Shown here: positions 47,123 through 54,325 of the stretch, in pieces
Position numbering within the stretch: position 1 is the stretch's first letter
Layout of the letters: each line of letters opens with the position of its first letter
Made by a program: the position numbers and the translations under genes
Assembly (NCBI GenBank): GCA_965277595.1
Contig: CBDIDH010000001.1
Location: 496,001-560,000 of the forward strand
DNA: 64,000 bases
Direction: 5' to 3'
Source: CBDIDH01 sp965277595
Lineage (GTDB): Bacteria > Planctomycetota > Planctomycetia > Isosphaerales > Isosphaeraceae
Notes under the pieces: generated by a model
What the model was told of the DNA's origin: nothing
The model's database searches: none
Seen by the model: only the letters and a program-made list of their open reading frames with translations

Positions 47123-48388
47123 TCAAGGTCTTGGCGGTGGCGGTGGCGGAGGCGGTGCCTGCTCAAAAGCAGGTCCGTTGAGCGCGGCGGGATAGCCGGG
47201 CATGGCGAGGGCCTGGTGAATCTGGTCGCAAAGGGCGCCGAGCTTCTGGACCTGGGCGATGTTCGGACCCATCCGGCCGCGGGCGACGCGGTTCACCCGG
47301 CGGGCAAGTCGCTGCCAGACCGCGTCCACGTCGCGGAACTCGTAGGCAAGCTGGTTCGGGGCAAGATTGCCCGCGGCATCCTGGCGGAAGTTCGCCGCGG
47401 CCGAGGTCAGTTGCTGGGCGTCGGCCAGCATGGCCGGCCCTTCGGGGACAACCCGGGCGGTCGGCCCGAAGACCTGGACGAACGCCGCGGTCTGGTCGGC
47501 AAGCTGATCGGCCAGCGCCGCGATCGGCGACGGACCGCCCCCCGTCGACGGCAAGGCGCTGACGGCCACGGCCGGTTGTGGCGACGCCAGGCCGAGGTTC
47601 TGATGAATCAAAACTTCTACCGAGGCAAACGCCTGCCAGGCGTTTTGAACCGGCGGCGGGGCGTCGTTGTTGTTGACGATGAACCGCTCCAGGCGATCGG
47701 CGCTGCTGTCCACGGGCAGAAAGGCCGGGGCGAACGCCTTGGGCGGTTGGCTCGGGTCAATCGCATCGTGAAATTGATCGGCCGCGACGGTCAGGCGGCG
47801 AGCCTCATCGGCCACGGTCGCGCCAACCTGGCCGGGCATTGATCCCTGAATCGCCGCGAGCAGGGCGTTCGCCCGGTCCACCAGCGCATGAGCCAATCGC
47901 TCGGTCTCGGCACCCCCCAACGGCGCGGCTGGGGCGTTGCCGTAAAACCCTTGCGGTGGATTATTCAGGTTGAGAGCCTGCCTGAGCCGGGCGTCGGCCT
48001 CGTCAACCTCATGGGCATCGCGTTCCACAACAGGCGTCACGATTCCAGGCTGCGAGAACTGACCCCGAAGATACTGCCAGCTATTGTCGATCCCGGCAAA
48101 CCCCTGCCTCGCCCGGTTCGGGTCGGGGCTGACGCGCAGGGTCTCACGAAACTGGTCGACCGACTGATCCAGCTCGCGCGCGTTCTGCGTGAGCTGACGC
48201 CCCTGGGGCGACGTCCCGAGGTCGGTTGCCGTGTCCTCGATCAGCCTGTGCATCCGCCCGGCCAACTGGTTCGCCAGCTCGTTCACGTCGCCCGGCGCGA
48301 CCCCTTGCCCAAACCCCCCGCGCGTAAGTCCCACCGCCAGCGTCATGGCCAGTCCCGCGGCCAATCGATCGCCACGTCGTCTCTTCAC
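47123..48388 (-). CDS. Secreted helical protein of unknown function
   Basis: 421 residues from GTG 48388 (the frame stays open to 48463). Signal peptide: KRRRGDRLAAGLAMTLAVGLTRGGFGQG. The mature protein is rich in amphipathic helices with repeating Asp/Gln/Leu patterns such as ANQLAGRMHRLIEDT, ARLRQALNL, ADEARRLTVAADQFHDAI, ADQLADQTAAFVQVFG, ending QIHQALAMPGYPA and a polyproline tail (eight Pro). No enzyme motif is visible. Its C-terminal end is partly copied at 45829-45871. It ends 20 bases from the WD40 stop codon, so the two genes converge. Confidence 0.7.
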   Translation of the reverse strand: MKRRRGDRLAAGLAMTLAVGLTRGGFGQGVAPGDVNELANQLAGRMHRLIEDTATDLGTSPQGRQLTQNARELDQSVDQFRETLRVSPDPNRARQGFAGIDNSWQYLRGQFSQPGIVTPVVERDAHEVDEADARLRQALNLNNPPQGFYGNAPAAPLGGAETERLAHALVDRANALLAAIQGSMPGQVGATVADEARRLTVAADQFHDAIDPSQPPKAFAPAFLPVDSSADRLERFIVNNNDAPPPVQNAWQAFASVEVLIHQNLGLASPQPAVAVSALPSTGGGPSPIAALADQLADQTAAFVQVFGPTARVVPEGPAMLADAQQLTSAAANFRQDAAGNLAPNQLAYEFRDVDAVWQRLARRVNRVARGRMGPNIAQVQKLGALCDQIHQALAMPGYPAALNGPAFEQAPPPPPPPPRP

Positions 48389-48533
48389 GTCAAAGCTCCG
48401 GTTCAAGAATGCGAGTCCGTCGGACCTCTGAACTTCGATCATCAGTCCGACCAAACGCCGCACACCCGATGCCCAACGCCTGACGATTTTTCAAGAAACC
48501 GTTTGTCCCAGGCGGATTGCATCATCGGAATGA

Positions 48534-48628
48534 CCGATGACCGATGACCGATGACAGAGAGACAGGGAGACAGGGAACAATCCCCAAAGGGCTAATTTTT
48601 TGGTCATCGGCCATTGGTTATCGGCCAT
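48534..48628. repeat. Heptad repeat CCGATGA with inverted copies
   Basis: Three perfect CCGATGA units (48534-48554), a short AGAGAGACAGGGAGACAGGG tract, and inverted units (TCGGCCA, TTGGTTA, TCGGCCA) at 48606-48628. The same direct-plus-inverted design as at 21988-22075. It precedes the carboxypeptidase gene. Confidence 0.88.
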
Positions 48629-48754
48629 CCCAATCCTCTCGCCTTTGGTCCCTGCCCGGTCGCATTCGCGGACGGTCGGCTTTAACCTGGAAAGACGCGG
48701 TCGTCTCGGCGTCCGGTTACGGAATGCGTCTCGAAACAAGAGGGGTCGGCGGAG

Positions 48755-50509
48755 ATGTGGCGACGAAGGCTCGGGGTGATCGTGGGACTTGCGGGGTTCG
48801 TGGCCGTCGCCAGGGCGGACGACACGCTCTTTCCCGCGCCGAAGGTCCCGCTCGCGTTCAACCGGCTTTACGATTACGCCGACCTCGTCGAGGCGATGCG
48901 ATCGCTCGTCAAGGGGCACCCGGATCTGCTCACCTTGACAAGCCTTGGCAAGAGTGTCGAGGGGCGCGACCTCTGGTGCCTGACCGTGAATCATCTGGAG
49001 ACAGGGTCCGATCGATCAAAGCCGGCGATGTACGTAGACGGCAACATCCACGGCAACGAGATTCAGGGGGGCGAGGCCGCGCTTTATCTTGTCTGGTATC
49101 TCGCCGAGAACCGGGGCCGGATCAAGGCCGTCAAGGACCTGACCGACGCGACGGCCTTCTACGTCGTTCCGACGGTGAACCCCGACGGCCGCGACTTCTG
49201 GTTTCACGGCCCGAACACCACCCACAGCTCGCGAGGCGGCAAGAGCCCGCGCGACGACGACCGCGACGGCCTTGCCGACGAGGACGGCTACGACGATCTC
49301 AACGGCGATGGCCAGATTACCGAGATGCGTCGCAAGAACCCTCACGGGCACTACAAGGTTTCTCCCGAAGACTCCAGGCTGCTCGTTGCCGTCAAGCCGG
49401 GCGAGACCGGCGAGTACGACCTTCTCGGCCACGAGGGGATCGATAACGACGGCGACGGCCTCGTCAATGAAGATCCCCCCGGCGGCTACGACATGAATCG
49501 GAACTGGCCGGCCGACTGGCAGCCCGACCACGTTCAGTCCGGCGCCGGAGATTTCCCGCTCTGCTGGCCCGAGACGCGCGCCGTGGCCGGCTTTCTCCGC
49601 GATCATCCCAACGTCGCCGGTGTACAGGCGTTTCACAACGCCGCGGGCATGATCCTTCGAGGCCCCGGCCATCCCTCAAGGCAGGGCGAGTATCCCCCCT
49701 CCGACGAGCACGTCGCCGCCGAGATCGGCCGGGTCGGCGAACGGATGATCCCTTTTTACAAGAGCCTGGTCATTCACAAGGATCTGTATAACGTCCACGG
49801 CGGCTTCGTCGGCTGGGCGTACGAGCACCTCGGCATCTTCGCCTTCACGAACGAGCTCTGGAACAACGAGCAACTCCTCGGGCGTCCCGCGAGCCAGGGA
49901 ACCACCCTGGAAAAGGCCGTGGGCGCAACTGACGAGGTTAATCAACTCTTCGCCGACGATCGCCTGACCTTCGGCTCGCGGTTCGTGCCCTGGACGACGG
50001 TCAAGCATCCACTTTACGGCGAGATCGAGGTCGGCGGCTTCGTCAAGCAATCCCAGCGCATTCCGCCCCCTTTCCTGATCGAGGAGCTTTGCCACCGCAA
50101 CGCGGCCTTCGTCGCCTACCACGCCGACCAGATGCCCCGAATCGTCTGGGATGACCTGACCATCGACCCACTCGGTCCCGAAACCTGGTCGGTCACCGCC
50201 TCGGTGCGCAACACCCGAAGCCTGCCGAGCGTCTCGGCTCAGGCCGCCCGTCGCAAAATCGGCCTTCCCGATACCCTGACGCTCACCGGCGCCGACCTGA
50301 CCGTCATCGCCGGTGGTCTCCTTCTCAACCGCGACACTGGCGAGGTCTCTCCCGCGGAGCACACCCCGGCCACGCTCCGCCTCGACCGTGGTGTCTCTGG
50401 CGGCGAAACCGTCCGCGTCCGCTGGTTCGTCCGCGGCAAAGGTGTGGCCAACCTGAAATATTCCTCGCAAAAAGGAGGAACGCTAGAGAAAGCTGTCAGA
50501 CTGCCGTAA
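48755..50509 (+). CDS. Secreted M14 zinc carboxypeptidase with aspartate-rich inserts
   Basis: A 584-residue protein with an N-terminal signal (VIVGLAGFVAVARA). Zinc ligands: GNIHGNE (H99, E102) and H294 in QAFHNAAG; the substrate-binding DMNRNW (about 246-251); catalytic Glu in FAFTNELW (E367). The domain is interrupted by Asp-rich, calcium-loop-like inserts at 167-189 (DDDRDGLADEDGYDDLNGDG) and 228-240 (GIDNDGDGLVNED), resembling dockerin/EF-hand loops. A C-terminal beta-rich domain follows. It is probably an exported peptidase acting on peptides or peptidoglycan-like substrates. It is monocistronic. Confidence 0.92.
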   Translation: MWRRRLGVIVGLAGFVAVARADDTLFPAPKVPLAFNRLYDYADLVEAMRSLVKGHPDLLTLTSLGKSVEGRDLWCLTVNHLETGSDRSKPAMYVDGNIHGNEIQGGEAALYLVWYLAENRGRIKAVKDLTDATAFYVVPTVNPDGRDFWFHGPNTTHSSRGGKSPRDDDRDGLADEDGYDDLNGDGQITEMRRKNPHGHYKVSPEDSRLLVAVKPGETGEYDLLGHEGIDNDGDGLVNEDPPGGYDMNRNWPADWQPDHVQSGAGDFPLCWPETRAVAGFLRDHPNVAGVQAFHNAAGMILRGPGHPSRQGEYPPSDEHVAAEIGRVGERMIPFYKSLVIHKDLYNVHGGFVGWAYEHLGIFAFTNELWNNEQLLGRPASQGTTLEKAVGATDEVNQLFADDRLTFGSRFVPWTTVKHPLYGEIEVGGFVKQSQRIPPPFLIEELCHRNAAFVAYHADQMPRIVWDDLTIDPLGPETWSVTASVRNTRSLPSVSAQAARRKIGLPDTLTLTGADLTVIAGGLLLNRDTGEVSPAEHTPATLRLDRGVSGGETVRVRWFVRGKGVANLKYSSQKGGTLEKAVRLP

Positions 50510-50662
50510 CGCTCGGCACGGTGCCAAGCTCGCGAAGTGAAATCGTTCGAACTTTTTTATAATTCGGGCATTAACAACTAATTCATAAATAACATGTGAT
50601 GATTTGATCCGAATCGGCAAGGCAGGATTGTCTATAAAACATCTGCGCCAGCGAAATATGAA

Positions 50663-51223
50663 TTGACACCAAGTATTTTCCACGTCCAGAAGGGGATTAA
50701 CGTTCTCCTGGACGCCTTCGAGAGCGTAAGCAGAACGGACAGTTGCTTTCATCTGGCGATGGCCGGGATTGGTCCTTTGCGATCATGGGTTGATGGCCGG
50801 GTCGCGGGGTCGCCGGGCCTGGCGGGTCGGGTGCATCCTCTCGGCCCGAGGGGCGACGTTCCGGGCCTCTTGAAGGCGGCCGACGTCCTGGTCTTGCCGT
50901 CGCTCTGGGAGGGGATGCCGAACGCCGTCCTTGAAGCGATGGCGGCGCGTCGGGCATCTATTGCGACAGCCGTCGAGGGGAGTGTTGACCTGATCATCCC
51001 CGGTTCCACCGGCTGGCTTGTCCCCCCGGCCGACCCGATCTCCCTGGCCCTTGCCCTTGCCGATGCGGCGTCCGACCCCGCCCGCCTCCTCCATTTCGGC
51101 CAAGCCGCCCGCTCCCGCGCCGAGGCCGAATTCTCACCGGCCCGCGCCGTCCTCGCCTATGAAAGGCTCTGGGCGGGGGTTCTTGGGTACGGAGAAGAGG
51201 GGACGATTTTGTCCCAGGGGTGA
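50663..51223 (+). pseudogene. 5'-truncated copy of the 28-kb glycosyltransferase gene
   Basis: From 50681 the sequence equals codons for HVQKGINVLLDAF to the end (ILSQG) of the gene at 28344-29531, without indels. The missing N-terminal half includes the GGAEK acceptor domain, so the product could not be a complete GT-B enzyme, although a short ORF from TTG 50663 stays open. Upstream (50510-50662) is AT-rich and unrelated to copy 1. It borders the three-gene cassette. Confidence 0.85.
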
Positions 51224-51350
51224 TGAGAATGAAGCGCGAAATGGAGGCAAAAGAATTGCGAAAGCGAAAATTGGTAGAGACGCCGGGAATACCTGAGATT
51301 GAAGGATGGTACTCTCGCTCTGGAAGCAATTTACAGTTTGATGGAGGTTT
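50681..51350 (+). repeat. Long direct repeat, copy 2 (other copy at 28989-29655)
   Basis: Same strand as copy 1, offset 21,692 bases, with about 30 differences over the 545-base coding part; weaker similarity continues past the stop. Direct repeats of this length could recombine and would then delete the intervening 21.7 kb, which includes nusB and uvrA. Confidence 0.85.
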
Positions 51351-51416
51351 GAATAGTGAAACTGGCACCGATTCGCTTCCAATTCCCCCTCATTGAATGA
51401 GATGGCTCAAGGCGAC

Positions 51417-51848
51417 CTATTCTGGAGCAGAGGCCGACTGCAACCTAATTCTCATTTCGTCTGCCACGACCTTGTTAAACATTACAATCTTGCACTGTAT
51501 TGCCATTCGCCTTGCTTTCGCTTTTCTCCCCTCAATACTTTTCGGGAAATAAACGTGAGCATGTGCTTCGTTGTTGGGTGCTATTTGGTCTCTCTCGTCC
51601 CGTGTATCATAGCCGAGGTTTCGTGCAAAACCGCAATTAAATTCAATTATGTTTGTAACCATGTTTTTGCGTGAAGCGGTATCCTCAGGGCTCGTTCTAG
51701 ACTTAATTTCAACAGAGAAAATTTCCTCCTCAAAGTAGGTCGAAGTCGGCCGATTCTGGTCTGTAGCCCATTGCCAAGGATAAAGAATCGCTCGATATAC
51801 ATCCTCGGAATCATCCAAAACCTGCCCGAACGGTTCCTGTCCTAACAT
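51417..51848 (-). CDS. Hypothetical protein, third gene of a three-gene cassette
   Basis: A 143-residue protein. Segments: DDSEDVYRAILYPWQWA, DQNRPTSTYFEEEIFSVEIKSRTSPEDT, and NNEAHAHVYFPKSIEGRKAKARRMAIQCK. I recall similar small proteins with the pattern RPTS..F....fSV and N.AHA.V, without an assigned function. No membrane helix or signal peptide; several conserved-looking Asp/His residues (but no recognised nuclease motif). It starts four bases after the end of the previous gene. Codon use is more AT-rich than the surroundings, indicating transfer. Confidence 0.65.
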   Translation of the reverse strand: MLGQEPFGQVLDDSEDVYRAILYPWQWATDQNRPTSTYFEEEIFSVEIKSRTSPEDTASRKNMVTNIIEFNCGFARNLGYDTRDERDQIAPNNEAHAHVYFPKSIEGRKAKARRMAIQCKIVMFNKVVADEMRIRLQSASAPE

Positions 51849-51852
51849 CCAC

Positions 51853-52440
51853 TCACTCCGCTGAGAACCAGTGAAGAAGCCTTAGGATTTCGTATGCCTG
51901 CCACACAAAGAGAGAACTTTCCTCTTCAATCCCCACATCGTCGTCGGCTTTGAGATATTGGATGCGTCTGGGGTCTTTGAACTCAAATTGCAGGGACCGA
52001 TTGCCACGGTGCCATTCGAATTGAAGTCGTCCCCCTGTCATCGGCACGACTAGTGGTGTCGCGATAGCGTCTTTCGGAATGTCGTTTACGAACTGCATTG
52101 CCGCTTCGATTGTAATCTCATCGATCTTCTGGGCACCGTAACCGTTCCAACCTTTCGGCAAGTCCTTCAATCGATCCAGTTGAGCTAAAATCGAATGTCT
52201 GTCGAACCCGCAAGAAGTGGTTCCTAACATCGTGTTTACTGGAATGTTTGTCTGCGACACCGAGCACTCGCCTTCACCATTAGTTGATTGAACTCCACCG
52301 ACGGCTCCGAACAAACATGGAGGCATGGTGAGTGCGACCGCAGCAAGCCCATTTCGCGCAGTCTGGCTTGAGATCCACGAACGGGACGCAAACCGAGTGA
52401 GAGGATTCGCTGTATTCCATGTTTCCGTTGCAACCGCCAT
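51853..52440 (-). CDS. Hypothetical protein, second gene of a three-gene cassette
   Basis: 195 residues from ATG 52440, four bases after the stop of the upstream gene. N-terminal ~60 residues include a hydrophobic stretch (GLAAVALTMPPCLFGAVGG). The C-terminal half reads LDRLKDLPKGWNGYGAQKIDEITIEAAMQFVNDI, then VVPMTGGRLQFEWHRGNRSLQFEF, then YEILRLLHWFSAE. The GWNGYGA...EWHRGNR..QFEF pattern recalls a widespread unannotated family I cannot name. The strand pattern in the second half suggests a compact alpha/beta domain. Lower GC than flanks. Confidence 0.65.
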   Translation of the reverse strand: MAVATETWNTANPLTRFASRSWISSQTARNGLAAVALTMPPCLFGAVGGVQSTNGEGECSVSQTNIPVNTMLGTTSCGFDRHSILAQLDRLKDLPKGWNGYGAQKIDEITIEAAMQFVNDIPKDAIATPLVVPMTGGRLQFEWHRGNRSLQFEFKDPRRIQYLKADDDVGIEEESSLFVWQAYEILRLLHWFSAE

Positions 52441-52444
52441 ATTC

Positions 52445-53107
52445 TTATCCCTTCCCCTTCTCATTGATCGCACGGACAATGAGATCCGTCTGCTCTTCTG
52501 CCCCCTTCAACGATTGGCCGATTCTCTCTGTCATCTTGTCTTTCAGGCTGAAAAAACCGCCTCCCGCCGCTCCGACCGGGTATTCATAGTTGCATGAAAC
52601 CGAGACACTTTCCCTACCAGCAAGGGATGGTTGGACTACGACCACGGACCTGTGATCACCGAATGTCCGCCGCAGGGTAATGGCCGCCTCTGAAGCCGAA
52701 TCACTACTCAAACCAATACCCATAGTGACCGTTTGGTGTGCGAGCAACTTGGGTACGTCAGGGCAAAGTGTTGAGCGGGAATGATTAAAATTGAGACCGA
52801 GGACGTTCACAGGAGTATGTGACAGAAGGTCATCGAATACCTTCCAGGTTATGTTCTGCATGCGTTCCAAGTTCACCTTTTTGTCCGTGTAGATCTCCCA
52901 TCTCTGCTCTTGGCAAGAGATGGTCAACGGCAATGAGGGAATTTGGATCTGGGCGAGGCCGGGGATTCCAAACGTCAATGGAGACGATAAAGCCGCCTCG
53001 GCCTCCTCTTTTGTAATAAGGTTTACAAGCTGATACCAGGATGGATGATGAATTCTCGGATTCATCGCACCCAAGACAACGATATTATAAATATCCTGAC
53101 CAGGCAT
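52445..53107 (-). CDS. Hypothetical protein, first gene of a three-gene cassette
   Basis: 220 residues from ATG 53107 (AGGGGAA seven bases upstream); the frame is open to 53236. Key segments: GAMNPRIHHPSWYQLVNLITKEEAEAAL, LTISCQEQRWEIYTDKKVNLERM, TPVNVLGLNFNHSRS, and a C-terminal SVSCNYEYPVGAAGG...LKDKMTERIGQSL. The layout (an N-terminal strand/helix block, a conserved GLNFN) is reminiscent of TIGR04255-like proteins, but that is a guess. No catalytic motif or membrane segment. It opens a tight operon with two partners at four-base gaps, implying fixed stoichiometry. Confidence 0.65.
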   Translation of the reverse strand: MPGQDIYNIVVLGAMNPRIHHPSWYQLVNLITKEEAEAALSSPLTFGIPGLAQIQIPSLPLTISCQEQRWEIYTDKKVNLERMQNITWKVFDDLLSHTPVNVLGLNFNHSRSTLCPDVPKLLAHQTVTMGIGLSSDSASEAAITLRRTFGDHRSVVVVQPSLAGRESVSVSCNYEYPVGAAGGGFFSLKDKMTERIGQSLKGAEEQTDLIVRAINEKGKG

Positions 53108-53340
53108 AAGTTCCCCTGAGCAGGAATTTTGGTTCCCTGCTTTTCCGGCAAACGCCCTTCCAATGAGTTTATCGTCGGAACCCTCTCTCAGCGTACCGTC
53201 TTTCCTTAGAACAAAAAAGTCACTACCAAGAGGCAAGCCGCCTTGTGGCCTGCCTAACCGGACCCATCGAGTCAGTGGGCGGCAAGCAAAATGGGTCTCG
53301 GCAGTCGATCCTGAACCCCCATTTGCCTTGGTTTCGGCGA

Positions 53341-54099
53341 TCAGCCGTACAACTGGTTCGCCTTTCCGTAAGTGATCTTTGGTGCCTTGATCAATCCTCC
53401 CGAGACCTTCTCTCCCATCGGGTCGACGTAGACGCGGCCGGGTTTCTTGGGGTTTTCGGGGTTGGTGTTGGTGACGTGGATGTTGAAGACGAAGGCGTGG
53501 TCGGTCTCGCTCTGGAACCAGTGGACGTTGTCCTTGTGGTCGGAGATCGTGGAGAACTCGCCGGGGGAGAAGCCGCGGTCGAGAGTCGGGCGGATCAAAT
53601 AGTGGTCGGCGTGGTCCTCGACGCGGTCGTAGTGGCGGCCGCGGAGGGTCCCGCTGAGGACGAGGAAGCCGGTCGCCATGTTGTCGTGGCCGTGGGGAAC
53701 GATCGATCGTCCCTTGCCCATCGCGAAAATCTGCCGGCCGAAGACCTGAGACGTCGGCAGGCCGGAGACGTTCGGAAGGTCAACCGAGAGGCTCCGGGCG
53801 CCAAGGGCCGGGTAAGTCACCGTCGAGGCAAGGCGGTCGAAGTCAAGCGTCTTCAGCAGGGCGGGGAGGTCCACCCGGCGATAGAGCGATTCGAGCGACT
53901 CCTGAAAGGCGACATCCTTGACCTTGTGGTCGGCCACGTCGCGACTGATCGCGTTCAGGTCGCGGAACCAGGCGTCAATGATCGGCTGAACGTCCTTGCC
54001 AAAGAGCCGATGCGCGGCCAAGCCTTCAAACAAGGCGAGCGCCGTCAACGATTGAAGCGCCTGGCGCGTGAACTCGCGGCGAGTCTCAAGAGTCGACAT
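53341..54099 (-). CDS. Cupin-fold protein (cysteine-dioxygenase-like)
   Basis: 252 residues from ATG 54099. An N-terminal segment STLETRREFTRQALQSLTALALFEGLAAHRLFG looks like a TAT-type or helical leader (twin Arg in TRREF). The cupin core is IFAMGKGRSIVPHGHDNMATGFLVLSGTLRGRHYDR (metal ligands HGH...) and later DNVHWFQSETDHAFVFNIH. This is a metal-binding beta barrel; family resemblance to cysteine dioxygenase is weak. The open frame to 54351 lacks a better start. It is divergent from the kinase gene at 54326. Confidence 0.75.
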   Translation of the reverse strand: MSTLETRREFTRQALQSLTALALFEGLAAHRLFGKDVQPIIDAWFRDLNAISRDVADHKVKDVAFQESLESLYRRVDLPALLKTLDFDRLASTVTYPALGARSLSVDLPNVSGLPTSQVFGRQIFAMGKGRSIVPHGHDNMATGFLVLSGTLRGRHYDRVEDHADHYLIRPTLDRGFSPGEFSTISDHKDNVHWFQSETDHAFVFNIHVTNTNPENPKKPGRVYVDPMGEKVSGGLIKAPKITYGKANQLYG

Positions 54100-54325
54100 G
54101 GCGACGGCCTCCGGGTCAGAGAAAGCGATCGTTCGGAGTCGTGACGGGACAGTGAGCCTGAAGTGTAGAGCGATTGTTGGACATCCGCCACAGATTTCGG
54201 GAGGCGGAACGAGGTTAAACGACGATTTCTTGGGTCCGGCTGAGCGTTGTGTTAGGTTGGAAAAGCACTTATGATGGTCATCGATCGATGGGAGGCGGCT
54301 CGAAAAGCATTGGGGGAACCACTCG

